A stretch of DNA of 6,795 bases, taken from positions 1 through 6,795 of the forward strand of contig JAEULX010000162.1 in assembly GCA_016793685.1 (NCBI GenBank). Reading direction: 5' to 3'. Positions 1 to 6,181 of this stretch are shown here, in pieces. The notes below the pieces were generated by a model. That model ran no database searches, was not told the origin of the DNA, and was given only the letters and a program-made list of their open reading frames with translations. A program made the translations under genes and the position numbers. Numbering within the stretch: position 1 is the first letter of the stretch; each line of letters starts with the position of its first letter. The stretch comes from Bradyrhizobiaceae bacterium (GTDB lineage: Bacteria; Pseudomonadota; Alphaproteobacteria; Rhizobiales; Xanthobacteraceae).

Positions 1-123
1 GCCCGGGTGCCGCTGACCAAGATCGCGTTCTTCAACACCCTGCTCTCCGTGCACCCCCTCAAGGGGGAGGGCGAATACCTGGTGATCGGCGGCGATTATC
101 TCGTCACCGCGAGCTATGCCTGA
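1..123 (+). CDS. draT: DraT C-terminal end (dinitrogenase reductase ADP-ribosyltransferase), 5' truncated by window edge
   Basis: Frame 1 is open from the first base to a TGA at 121–123 and gives 40 residues. They include FFNTLL (residues 10–15) and HPLKGEGEYLVIGGDY (18–33). The E-G-E triplet at 23–25 resembles the ExE motif that carries the catalytic glutamate in ADP-ribosyltransferases, and the tail fits what I recall of DraT C-termini. In this family DraT transfers ADP-ribose from NAD to an arginine of dinitrogenase reductase (NifH), switching nitrogenase off in the cytoplasm. The gene downstream on the same strand is draG, its usual partner, which supports the call strongly. Only the last part of a protein of roughly 270 residues is visible, so the NAD-binding region cannot be checked. 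The identification rests on a short motif plus context. Confidence 0.75.
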   Translation, partial: ARVPLTKIAFFNTLLSVHPLKGEGEYLVIGGDYLVTASYA

Positions 124-130
124 CGGCGCC

Positions 131-145
131 CGCCGATAATCGGCG
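131..145 (+). terminator. Small hairpin just after draT (possible weak terminator)
   Basis: CGCCGAT and ATCGGCG form a perfect 7-base inverted repeat around one central base. As RNA this gives a 5-bp GC stem with loop ATAAT. It starts 7 bases after the draT stop. No T-run follows, so it is not a canonical intrinsic terminator; it could protect the 3' end, pause RNA polymerase, or be a short operator. Confidence 0.3.
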
Positions 146-168
146 CAGACGCCCGCGCGGCAGCAAAT

Positions 169-184
169 CGGCATCACATTTGCT
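169..184 (+). promoter_or_regulatory. Candidate sigma-54 (RpoN) -24/-12 promoter for draG
   Basis: CGGCATCACATTTGCT matches the consensus TGGCACG-N4-TTGCW at 9 of 12 specified positions. The invariant GG (170–171) and GC (182–183) are separated by exactly 10 bases. The three mismatches are the first T and the CG of CACG. It lies in the draT–draG gap on the draG strand; a start site would be expected near 195, leaving a leader of about 150 bases. Sigma-54 with NifA or NtrC drives many nitrogen-fixation genes, so the context is apt. No NifA upstream site (TGT-N10-ACA) is visible in bases 1–168, so activator dependence is unproven. Confidence 0.45.
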
Positions 185-200
185 TCTCCCCAGGGGGAGA
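185..200. repeat. Tight inverted repeat TCTCCCC/GGGGAGA
   Basis: TCTCCCC (185–191) and GGGGAGA (194–200) are perfect complements around two bases, giving a 6-bp stem with a 4-base loop as RNA. It directly follows the candidate sigma-54 element and would overlap its predicted start site. It resembles the short CTCCC/GGGAG palindromes common between genes in Hyphomicrobiales. It may be a REP-like element or a weak terminator, and no T-run follows. Confidence 0.35.
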
Positions 201-345
201 GAGTGACAGGCGTGAGCGCGGGCGAATTCCGGGCCTGACAGGGCGACAGGACTTCGCGCGCGTAGCATTCGCGACAAGCCGCTCACCCGGTCGCTCGCTC
301 TGCACGAGCCACCCTGCCCGCTCGGGGCGAGAGAACACACCCACC

Positions 346-1263
346 ATGGGCGCGCTGACGCTCAATGACCGCGCACTCGGCGCCTATCTGGGCCTCGCCA
401 TCGGCGATGCGCTGGGGGCGACCGTCGAGTTCATGACCAAGGGCGAGATCGCCGCCCGCTACGGCGTCCATGACCGGATGGTCGGCGGCGGCTGGCTCAA
501 GCTCGCGGCGGGCAAGGTCACCGACGACACCGAGATGGCGCTCGCGCTCGGCCGCTCCCTGATCCGCCGCGGCGGCCTCGACCCGCGCGATCTATGCGAG
601 GAATTCGCCGCCTGGCTGAAAAAGGGGCCGATCGACGTCGGCAACACCTGCCGGCGCGGCATCCGCCGCTATCTGACCGAAGGCAGCATCTCCGCCCCCT
701 ATTTCGAGGGGGATGCCGGCAACGGCGCGGCCATGCGGGTGCTGCCGCTCGCGCTCGCGACGCTCGGCCATCCGGAGACGGCGGCGATATGGTCTCCCGC
801 CCAATGCCACGTCACGCACCATCATCCGCTGTCGGATGCCGCAGCGCTCGCGCTCGTGCGCATGATGCATGCGCTGCTCGCGGGCGAGACCAAGGACGCC
901 CGCGCCATCGCCGACGCGCTTGTCGCCGAGCACCGCGTGTTTCGGTTCGCCCCCTATCGCGGGCTCTCGTCGGCCTACGTCGTCGACACCCTGCAGACGG
1001 TGCTGCACTTCTATTTCAATACCGCCTCTTTCGCCGAGTGCGTCGTGCTGACCGTCAACCAGGGCGGCGACGCCGACACGACCGGAGCGCTGGCGGGCAT
1101 GCTGGCCGGCGCCACCTACGGCGCGTCCTCCATCCCGTGGGGCTGGTTCAACCGGCTCGACCGCGCGGTGCGCGCCGAGATCCATGCGCAAACGCCGAAA
1201 TTGCTGGCGATCGCCGCAAATCTCGGAGCCCGTTCCGACGCCGCGATAACCGGTTCGCCATAG
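346..1263 (+). CDS. draG: ADP-ribosyl-[dinitrogenase reductase] glycohydrolase DraG
   Basis: The protein has 305 residues, close to the roughly 295 of characterised DraG. It removes ADP-ribose from the arginine of NifH, turning nitrogenase back on, and uses a binuclear manganese centre. The family's metal and substrate residues are present: E28 in ATVEFM, D60 and D61 in TDDTEM, D97 in PIDVGN, H158 in the CHVTHHHPLSD stretch, and D242, D244 and T245 in NQGGDADTTGALAG. The family signature GNTCRRGIRR (99–108) and GNGAAMR (125–131) are also intact. The fold should be all-helical and cytoplasmic, with membrane association in vivo through the GlnK–AmtB partners known for this family. The ATG at 346 was chosen because the N-terminus NDRALGAYLGLAIGDALG aligns with DraG; a weak GAGAG lies about 11 bases upstream. 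It sits 222 bases after draT, a wide gap for this pair. The active site looks complete, so I expect a working enzyme. Confidence 0.96.
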   Translation: MGALTLNDRALGAYLGLAIGDALGATVEFMTKGEIAARYGVHDRMVGGGWLKLAAGKVTDDTEMALALGRSLIRRGGLDPRDLCEEFAAWLKKGPIDVGNTCRRGIRRYLTEGSISAPYFEGDAGNGAAMRVLPLALATLGHPETAAIWSPAQCHVTHHHPLSDAAALALVRMMHALLAGETKDARAIADALVAEHRVFRFAPYRGLSSAYVVDTLQTVLHFYFNTASFAECVVLTVNQGGDADTTGALAGMLAGATYGASSIPWGWFNRLDRAVRAEIHAQTPKLLAIAANLGARSDAAITGSP

Positions 1264-1281
1264 AAGAACCAGCGAAGGCGG

Positions 1282-1701
1282 TTACTCGTCGAATTGCCCG
1301 CCGCGCATCGACTTGACGCCGGAACGGCGTTTCTTCGCGGTGAGGCGGCGCTCGCGCGATCCGGCCGTCGGCCGCGTCGGGCGCCGCGGGATCGGGCGGA
1401 CGGCGGCCTGCTGGATCAGCTCAACCAGTCGCGCGATCGCATCGTCCCGGTTCCGTTCCTGCGTCCGGAACCGCTGCGCCGTGATCACCAGCACGCCGTC
1501 TTGCGTCAACCGGCGGCCGGCGAGGCGCATCAAGCGCGCGCGCACGTCCTCCGGCAGCCGCGGCGAATGCCGCACGTCGAAGCGCAACTGCACCGCGGAC
1601 GCGACCTTGTTGACGTTCTGCCCGCCGGGGCCGGCGGCACGAATGAAGCGTTCGGCGATTTCGTCCTCGCCGATCGCGATCGTGTCGGTGATCCGAATCA
1701 T
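1282..1701 (-). CDS. arfB: Ribosome-rescue peptidyl-tRNA hydrolase ArfB (YaeJ family)
   Basis: The 139-residue protein matches the 140 residues of E. coli ArfB. It enters ribosomes stalled without a stop codon and hydrolyses peptidyl-tRNA. The catalytic GGQ is at residues 26–28, the same numbering as E. coli, inside IRAAGPGGQNVNKVASAVQL. The C-terminal tail from about residue 105 is rich in Arg and Lys (KKRRSGVKSMRGGQF near the end); in the family such a tail is disordered until it threads into the empty mRNA channel. The ATG at 1701 is preferred over one 63 bases upstream because MIRITDTIAI aligns with the family start; the Shine-Dalgarno is weak (GGAAA, 10 bases upstream). It lies 179 bases after the second M16 gene on the same strand and ends tail-to-tail with draG, 18 bases apart. 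It is too short and lacks the codon-recognition domain to be release factor RF1 or RF2. Confidence 0.95.
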   Translation of the reverse strand: MIRITDTIAIGEDEIAERFIRAAGPGGQNVNKVASAVQLRFDVRHSPRLPEDVRARLMRLAGRRLTQDGVLVITAQRFRTQERNRDDAIARLVELIQQAAVRPIPRRPTRPTAGSRERRLTAKKRRSGVKSMRGGQFDE

Positions 1702-1768
1702 GGCCGTTCTATTTCCGCCGGAATGGGCGCCGGCGCCGCGGACATGCAGCCCCATGGCAACCACAGCA

Positions 1769-1792
1769 AATTCTGCTCCGCCGGACAGAATT
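1769..1792. repeat. Inverted repeat AATTCTG/CAGAATT upstream of arfB
   Basis: Perfect 7-base arms (1769–1775 and 1786–1792) flank a 10-base GC-rich spacer. It lies 68 bases upstream of the arfB start in the gap after the second M16 gene. The AT-rich arms stand out in this GC-rich region. An operator or an RNA hairpin are both possible; nothing identifies a binding protein. Confidence 0.35.
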
Positions 1793-1810
1793 CGCCCTGG
1801 GCGGGCAAGC

Positions 1811-1842
1811 CGGGCGATCGTTCGAGCGCAGAGAATCGCCCG
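1811..1842 (-). terminator. Stem-loop after the M16 gene pair (possible terminator or processing site)
   Basis: Arms CGGGCGAT (1811–1818) and ATCGCCCG (1835–1842) are perfect 8-base complements with a 16-base spacer. On the minus strand the stem begins 39 bases after the stop of the second M16 gene. No U-run follows, so termination would be partial at best. It could separate arfB transcription from the peptidase genes. Confidence 0.3.
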
Positions 1843-1880
1843 TCCTTATCGCACGGCCCCACGCCTTCCGGGACCAGCAC

Positions 1881-3239
1881 CTAACGTACGGCCGGGGTCT
1901 TGTCGACAGCGCCCCGCATAGGGCCGGCGTCCGTCACCAAGAGCCCGCCGCCGAGAAGGCGCTGCGCCACGCGCTTGGCGTGCTCGACGGTCACCGCGTC
2001 GATCATCGCGATGCGCCGGTCGACATAGTCGATCCCCAAATCGTCGAGCTGGATTTGCACGAGCTGGTTCGCGATCTTCGGCGAGGTGTCGAACGCCAGC
2101 GCATAGGAGCCTTTGACGTACGATTTCGCCTTGGCGAGTTCTTCCGCCGTCGGCCCTTCCTGGGCGATGCGGCGCACCTCGTTTTCGATCACCTCGATCG
2201 TTTCGTTCGCGCGGTCGGCCCGCGTTCCCGTCACCACGAAGAAGGCCGCGGTGTGCTGGAGCGGAAACAGCATCGAGAACACCGAATAGGCGAGCCCGCG
2301 CTTTTCCCGCACCTCATGATAAAGCCGCGAGGTGAAGCTGCCGCCGCCGAGAATATGATTGACGAGGTAGGCCGCCATATAGTCGGGGTCGCGGCGCGCC
2401 AATCCTTTTCCGCCGAGCATCAGCGAAGCCTGCGGAACATCGAGATTCACCGGGACGCGCTTGCCGAGCGCCTGCGGCTCGGCATACGGCACCGGCGTGA
2501 GTTGGGCCTGCGCCGGGAGCGCGCCGAAAACCGAATCGATCAGGCGGCCCGCCGTCTCCGCATCGATATCGCCGACGATCCCGATCTTGAGATTGTCGCG
2601 CGCCAAGATGCGACCGACATAGGCCCTGAGATCGGCGGCGTCGATCCCCTCGACGCTCGCAATCGTCCCCTGGACGGCGTGGCCATACGGATGTCCGGGA
2701 AACGCGGTCTCCCACCATTGCCGGTCGGCAAGTTCGGACGGCTGCGTGCTCTGGCGGCGCAGTTCGGAGAGAATCGCCGCGCGCATGCGCTCGACCGCCT
2801 CGGGATCGAAGCGCGGGGACGTGAGCGCGAGTTTCAACAAGCCGAAGGCTTCGTCGCGATGGTCGACGAGCGTGCGCAGCGAACCGGTGATCGTGTCGCG
2901 GCCGGCGACGAACTTGAGTTCGATCGCCTTGTCCTCCAAGCGCTCGCTGAAGGCGCGCGAGTCGAGATCGCCCGCGCCCTCGTCGAGCAGCGTCGTGAGC
3001 ATGTGGGCGACGCCGGGCTTGTCGGCCGGGTCCTGGCTCGAGCCGCCGCGGAAAGCGAATTCCATCGCCACCAGCGGCTGCGACGGTTCGCGCACCAGCC
3101 ACGCTTCGATGCCGCCCGGACTGACGATGCGTTCGATTTTCGTCGCCGACGCCGGCAGCGCAAATCCCGCCGACAGGGTCAGAACGAGGGCGGCCAGCGC
3201 CAAGGCGCGACGGGCGCCGATCCAAGCAAAGCCGCTCAC
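1881..3239 (-). CDS. M16 peptidase-like periplasmic protein without zinc site (non-catalytic partner subunit)
   Basis: The 452-residue protein has the two-lobed M16 (pitrilysin/insulinase) layout. Residues 1–32 form a signal peptide with an Arg-Arg n-region, a hydrophobic stretch (about 12–29) and likely cleavage after PASA, so it should be periplasmic. The position of the zinc motif HxxEH reads H79-M-L-T-T, so the catalytic Glu and second His are lost. The C-terminal domain keeps SRLYHEVREKRGLAYSV (304–320), with R311/R314 and Y318, the Arg/Tyr element that completes the active site in M16 enzymes. In the Sphingomonas heterodimeric M16 peptidase, one subunit holds zinc and the other holds the Arg/Tyr pair, and this pair of genes fits that pattern. 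The start is GTG, overlapping the previous gene's stop by 4 bases (GTGA), which implies translational coupling and near-equal amounts. Some automatic annotations may call it an active zinc protease; the sequence argues against that. Confidence 0.93.
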   Translation of the reverse strand: MSGFAWIGARRALALAALVLTLSAGFALPASATKIERIVSPGGIEAWLVREPSQPLVAMEFAFRGGSSQDPADKPGVAHMLTTLLDEGAGDLDSRAFSERLEDKAIELKFVAGRDTITGSLRTLVDHRDEAFGLLKLALTSPRFDPEAVERMRAAILSELRRQSTQPSELADRQWWETAFPGHPYGHAVQGTIASVEGIDAADLRAYVGRILARDNLKIGIVGDIDAETAGRLIDSVFGALPAQAQLTPVPYAEPQALGKRVPVNLDVPQASLMLGGKGLARRDPDYMAAYLVNHILGGGSFTSRLYHEVREKRGLAYSVFSMLFPLQHTAAFFVVTGTRADRANETIEVIENEVRRIAQEGPTAEELAKAKSYVKGSYALAFDTSPKIANQLVQIQLDDLGIDYVDRRIAMIDAVTVEHAKRVAQRLLGGGLLVTDAGPMRGAVDKTPAVR

Positions 3240-4615
3240 GAGCGTTTCTCCTCTGGCCCAGGCGGGGACTTCACGAGATACCCGGTGACCGACCGCCGCT
3301 TGTCGAGCCAGGTTTTTGCCGCGGCCTGCACGTCGGCGGCGGTGACTTTCTTGATCCGATCGGGCCAGGTGAGGACATCCTGCACGGTCGAACCAGTGCT
3401 GAGCGCGGTGCCGAACCAGCGCGCCATGCTCGCCTGGCTGTCCTGCGCATACACGGCGTCGGCGATCATGCGCGTCTTGGCGCGCTCCAGCTCGTCGGCG
3501 GCAACGCCGTTGGCGACGATGTCGCCGATGACCGCGTCGATCGCGTTTTCGAGATCGGGCAACGCGACGCCGGGCTGCGGCGTGGCATAGAGGGCGAGCT
3601 TGGTCGCATCGACCGCCGATCCCTGATACGAGGCCCCGGCATTGGTGGCGAGCCGCTTGTCGACGACGAGTTGGCGATACATCCGGCTGTTGGCGCCGGC
3701 GCCGAGAATCTGCGCCAGCACGTCGATGGCCTCCGCTTCGTCGCCCTTGGCGGTCGAATACGGCGGCACGAGATAGTACCGGTGCACGCTCGGCTGGGCG
3801 ACGCGCTGGTCATCCAGCACGACCTTGCGCACCGCGACCGGCGGCGGTTCTTCCGGCCGCGCGCGCGTTTCGATGTCCTCCCGCCGCGGAACCGCGCCAT
3901 AGGCCTTCTCGGCGAGCGCCTTCACCTCATCCGGCGCGACGTCGCCGGCGATCACCACGATCGCATTGTTCGGCGCGTAAAAGCGCCGATAGAACGCGAG
4001 CGCGTCCTGGCGATTGAGCTTCTTGATCTCCGAGTGCCAGCCGATCACCGGCCGCCCGTAGGGATGATTGAGGTAGAGCGCAGCCGACATCTGTTCGCCG
4101 AGGCGCGCTTCCGGGCTGTTGGCGACGCGCATGTTGTACTCTTCCAGCACGACGTCGCGCTCGGGCAGCACGACGGCATCGGTGAGGACGAGACCGGTCA
4201 TGCGGTCGGCTTCATAATCCATCACCTGGGCGAGATATTCGCGCGGGACGCGCTGGTAATATCCGGTGTAGTCGGCCGTGGTGAAGGCATTCTCCTGGCC
4301 GCCGATCGTCCCCAGCACCTGCGAAAAACGCCCGGCCGGATTCTTCTCCGTGCCCTTGAACATGAGGTGCTCGAGGAAATGGGCGATGCCCGACTTGCCG
4401 GGCGGTTCGTCGGCCGAGCCGAGCTTGTAATAGACCATGTGCGTAATGACGGGCGCCCGGTGGTCGGGAATGACGACCACCTCCAATCCATTGGCGAGCT
4501 TGAAATTGCTCACCTTCGGATCCTGCGCATAGGCCCGCGGACTTGCGACCGGCTGTGCCGCGATGATCACGGCCAGGGCGAGCGCAGCGGCGCAGGAGAT
4601 GGCACGAACCATCAT
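3236..4615 (-). CDS. M16 family zinc metallopeptidase, periplasmic, catalytic subunit
   Basis: The 459-residue protein has a complete inverted zinc motif, H79-F-L-E82-H83, with the third ligand most likely E159 in the VVLEEYNMR stretch 76 residues later. A signal peptide covers residues 1–30 (hydrophobic ISCAAALALAVIIAA, cleavage after RAYA), so it should act in the periplasm. The C-terminal M16 domain follows from about residue 220, but its equivalent of the Arg/Tyr loop is diverged (NSRMYRQLVVDKRLATNA), the opposite of the partner gene. M16 enzymes enclose and degrade short or unfolded peptides; the substrate here is unknown. The ATG at 4615 was chosen because GAGG lies 6 bases upstream and the signal peptide starts there. 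Extension to 4675 would need a TTG start and add a basic RRRRF leader. A second ATG follows immediately at 4612. The next gene overlaps by 4 bases; the previous one ends 235 bases upstream, so its own promoter is likely. Confidence 0.95.
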   Translation of the reverse strand: MMVRAISCAAALALAVIIAAQPVASPRAYAQDPKVSNFKLANGLEVVVIPDHRAPVITHMVYYKLGSADEPPGKSGIAHFLEHLMFKGTEKNPAGRFSQVLGTIGGQENAFTTADYTGYYQRVPREYLAQVMDYEADRMTGLVLTDAVVLPERDVVLEEYNMRVANSPEARLGEQMSAALYLNHPYGRPVIGWHSEIKKLNRQDALAFYRRFYAPNNAIVVIAGDVAPDEVKALAEKAYGAVPRREDIETRARPEEPPPVAVRKVVLDDQRVAQPSVHRYYLVPPYSTAKGDEAEAIDVLAQILGAGANSRMYRQLVVDKRLATNAGASYQGSAVDATKLALYATPQPGVALPDLENAIDAVIGDIVANGVAADELERAKTRMIADAVYAQDSQASMARWFGTALSTGSTVQDVLTWPDRIKKVTAADVQAAAKTWLDKRRSVTGYLVKSPPGPEEKRS

Positions 4616-4635
4616 GACGAACCTCGCTTGTCGTT

Positions 4636-4647
4636 TACTGACCAGTA
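4636..4647. repeat. Palindrome TACTG-AC-CAGTA upstream of M16 gene (possible operator)
   Basis: Five-base perfect arms around AC, 21 bases upstream of the chosen start of the catalytic M16 gene. The shape recalls TetR-family half-sites, which often contain TGACCAGT-like cores. No TetR gene is in the window and no clear -35/-10 pair was found around it. It may be chance. Confidence 0.25.
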
Positions 4648-4850
4648 TTCTTTCGGAAAAGCGGCGCCGCCTCAAATGACAAAACGGTCACGTTTGGCCG
4701 CGTTGTCGGTGGCCGGCGGGCCGAACGGAGACACGCGCTCCGCACGCTTCGCGCACGCAAGGGCCTAAAGAATCCATCGCAGCGGACGCACGGACGCGCC
4801 CGCCGCGATCTGCCAATGTGCTGCTGGCCGCTCCGGCTTTCGAGCAGCGT

Positions 4851-5534
4851 CTAGCGAGAGCCGACGGCATGCTCCATCGGGTCGGCCGGCTTCGATACGG
4901 TCGTGTCTTTGCCGACTCCATAAGGCTGGCTCGACGACGGCGTCAGATAGCCGGGCGGCGGCTGCGTCAGCTCGGTGCGCGTCGGCTCGCGTTCAAACGT
5001 GCGCGTTTCTTCCTTGTGCTGGAAGCCGAAGAGCTCGCGCCAGTTATTGAAGCCGGTAAAGCCGAGCTTGGACGGGCTGTACTGTCTCATCTCCTCTTCA
5101 GCCAGCGGTCCCTGGCCTGGCGCCGGACCGCCTCGCGGTATCCCTTTGTTGAGTTCCGCCGGCGTCAGCGCACGCCCCTCGTCTTCCCAGTTGGCCGCCC
5201 TCTGCTTCCGTTTGGCGACCTCCTGCCTTTGTTTCAAGTCGGGATCGACCGGCCATTGAGGATTGCGCTCGGCAAGGCCGGGAGTCTCCGGAACTGGCAG
5301 TTCAGCGCTCGGCGGCACCACCAGAGGCGACCGCTCGCGGTATTCGATGTGGGCCTCGTCGCCGCTCTTCATCCCAAGGCCGCGCAACACCCCGCGCAAC
5401 ATTTTCACGTCGGGCAGTTCGTCGTCGTCCTCGGCACGCGCCGGGCCGAGCGCGGTGGCGCCGACGACAAGGCCGGCAAGGACGCACGCCATGACGGCAC
5501 GTACGAGTCCTTGCCTCGGAACTCTCTGAAACAT
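4851..5534 (-). CDS. Secreted proline-rich protein of unknown function with PLVVPP motif (DUF3035/BamF-like core?)
   Basis: The 227-residue protein starts with a signal peptide: basic n-region (FQRVPRQGLVR), hydrophobic MACVLAGLVVGATALG, then likely signal peptidase I cleavage after PARA (residue 34) before an acidic EDDDE. The only Cys (residue 17) is inside the hydrophobic stretch, so a lipobox is unlikely. The mature part has no catalytic motif and few hydrophobic stretches. ERSPLVVPPSAELPVP (67–82) resembles the PLV-PP-LP motif of DUF3035 proteins (called BamF-like in some annotations), which I recall lying between lspA and M16 peptidases in Rhodobacterales; homology is my inference. A charged segment (100–120) and a Pro/Gly-rich segment follow, and the tail has LTQPPPGYLTPSSSQPYG. 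The ATG at 5534 gives a normal signal peptide; the ATG at 5582 would prepend 16 odd residues. It begins 72 bases after lspA, probably in the same operon. Role unknown; envelope assembly is a guess. Confidence 0.85.
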   Translation of the reverse strand: MFQRVPRQGLVRAVMACVLAGLVVGATALGPARAEDDDELPDVKMLRGVLRGLGMKSGDEAHIEYRERSPLVVPPSAELPVPETPGLAERNPQWPVDPDLKQRQEVAKRKQRAANWEDEGRALTPAELNKGIPRGGPAPGQGPLAEEEMRQYSPSKLGFTGFNNWRELFGFQHKEETRTFEREPTRTELTQPPPGYLTPSSSQPYGVGKDTTVSKPADPMEHAVGSR

Positions 5535-5593
5535 GACTCCCCCCGGTCGAGGACCAACGCCGAGTTGCGGCGGATCACCCATTCCGGCCTATT

Positions 5594-5599
5594 TTTATA
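5594..5599 (-). promoter_or_regulatory. TATAAA -10-like hexamer between lspA and the secreted-protein gene
   Basis: The minus strand reads GTATAAAAAT just after the lspA stop, the most AT-rich spot in this area. TATAAA matches the sigma-70 -10 consensus at 5 of 6 positions, but no -35 hexamer is recognisable 16–18 bases upstream. A weak internal promoter is possible, or simply an AT-rich spacer. Confidence 0.2.
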
Positions 5600-5606
5600 C
5601 TTCGGA

Positions 5607-6128
5607 TCAGGGCGCTTTTACGGCGTTGCGGCCGAACACGACCTCGTAGATCAGCCCGATCACGCCGGCCACGATCGCCACATCGGCGAGATTGAATACG
5701 TACCATCGGAAGGTGAAATTCGGCGTCGTGATGTGCAGCAGAATGAAGTCGAAAACCGCGCCGTAAAGGGCCCGGTCGATGGCGTTGCCGATGGCCCCGC
5801 CGATGATCAGGCCGAGCGCGACCGCCGTCAGCCGGCTCTCGGCGCGAACCAGCCACGCCGAGAGCAATACCGCGGCTATCGCCTTGACCCCCAGCAGCAG
5901 CCACTGACCGAGCTTGCCGCTCTGCGGGAACAGGCCGTAGCTGATTCCGGTGTTCCAGACGGTGACGAGGTCGAGGAACGGCGTCACGCGAACCGGCGCC
6001 AGCAATTCCAGATTGAACACAAACAACAGCCACAACTTTACGGCCTGGTCGAGAGCGACCACGCCGGCCGCGACCAGCAAGCCGAGAACGACGGGCCGAC
6101 CGTGCAGCCCAGGCAACGACGCCTCCAT
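5607..6128 (-). CDS. lspA: Lipoprotein signal peptidase (signal peptidase II) LspA
   Basis: The 173-residue inner-membrane aspartyl protease cuts the signal peptide from prolipoproteins after the lipobox Cys is acylated. Family motifs are all present: DQAVKLW (27–33), VWNTGISYGLF (57–67), GNAIDR (114–119) and VFNLADVAI (144–152). By alignment the catalytic pair is D127 (in AVFDFI) and D149. Four hydrophobic segments are visible at about 12–28, 76–95, 101–113 and 143–165, the usual topology. The ATG at 6128 gives the usual length near 165–170. An in-frame ATG at 6206 would add 26 Pro/Arg-rich residues atypical of LspA, yet it has the better ribosome site (AGGGG, 8 bases). A GTG at 6137 is a third option, with AGGGG 4 bases upstream. 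It follows ileS by 178 bases, a conserved ileS–lspA order in many bacteria. Any of the starts leaves the active site intact. Confidence 0.96.
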   Translation of the reverse strand: MEASLPGLHGRPVVLGLLVAAGVVALDQAVKLWLLFVFNLELLAPVRVTPFLDLVTVWNTGISYGLFPQSGKLGQWLLLGVKAIAAVLLSAWLVRAESRLTAVALGLIIGGAIGNAIDRALYGAVFDFILLHITTPNFTFRWYVFNLADVAIVAGVIGLIYEVVFGRNAVKAP

Positions 6129-6181
6129 CGAGCACACCGGACCCCTGAATAGGGGATCGTTGAGCGGCGAACGCCGCGACA

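Noticed and set aside
49..55. GTGCACC as an NtrC half-site upstream of the sigma-54-like element
   Set aside because: Only one half of the TGCAC-N-GTGCA pattern is present and it lies within draT coding sequence.
592..1191. Minus-strand open frame (199 codons) inside draG
   Set aside because: draG on the plus strand has every family motif; the antisense reading has none.
1252..1270. GGTTC/GAACC hairpin across the draG stop as a bidirectional terminator
   Set aside because: Only 5-bp arms with a 9-base loop, overlapping the stop codon and lacking a T-run on either strand.
1698..1880. 60-codon minus-strand frame between the second M16 gene and arfB as a real small gene
   Set aside because: It has a GTG start, no clear ribosome site, no hydrophobic or domain signal, and could arise by chance in this GC content. 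The ATGA overlap is kept only as a finding.
1980..3590. Long plus-strand open frame (536 codons) opposite the M16 genes
   Set aside because: It is antisense to two well-supported M16 genes, has Arg/His-rich low-complexity composition and no recognisable motif; typical of GC-rich antisense frames.
3671..4768. Plus-strand open frame (365 codons) opposite the catalytic M16 gene
   Set aside because: Antisense to a protein with intact HFLEH and signal peptide; composition dominated by Arg, Asp and His with no domain.
4688..4921. 77-codon minus-strand frame overlapping the end of the secreted-protein gene
   Set aside because: No motif; overlaps the better-supported gene by about 70 bases and is Arg/Ser-rich like other shadow frames.
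4818..6152. Plus-strand open frame (444 codons) opposite the secreted-protein gene and lspA
   Set aside because: It spans two minus-strand genes and their spacer; the minus-strand readings have a signal peptide and LspA motifs, while this one has none.
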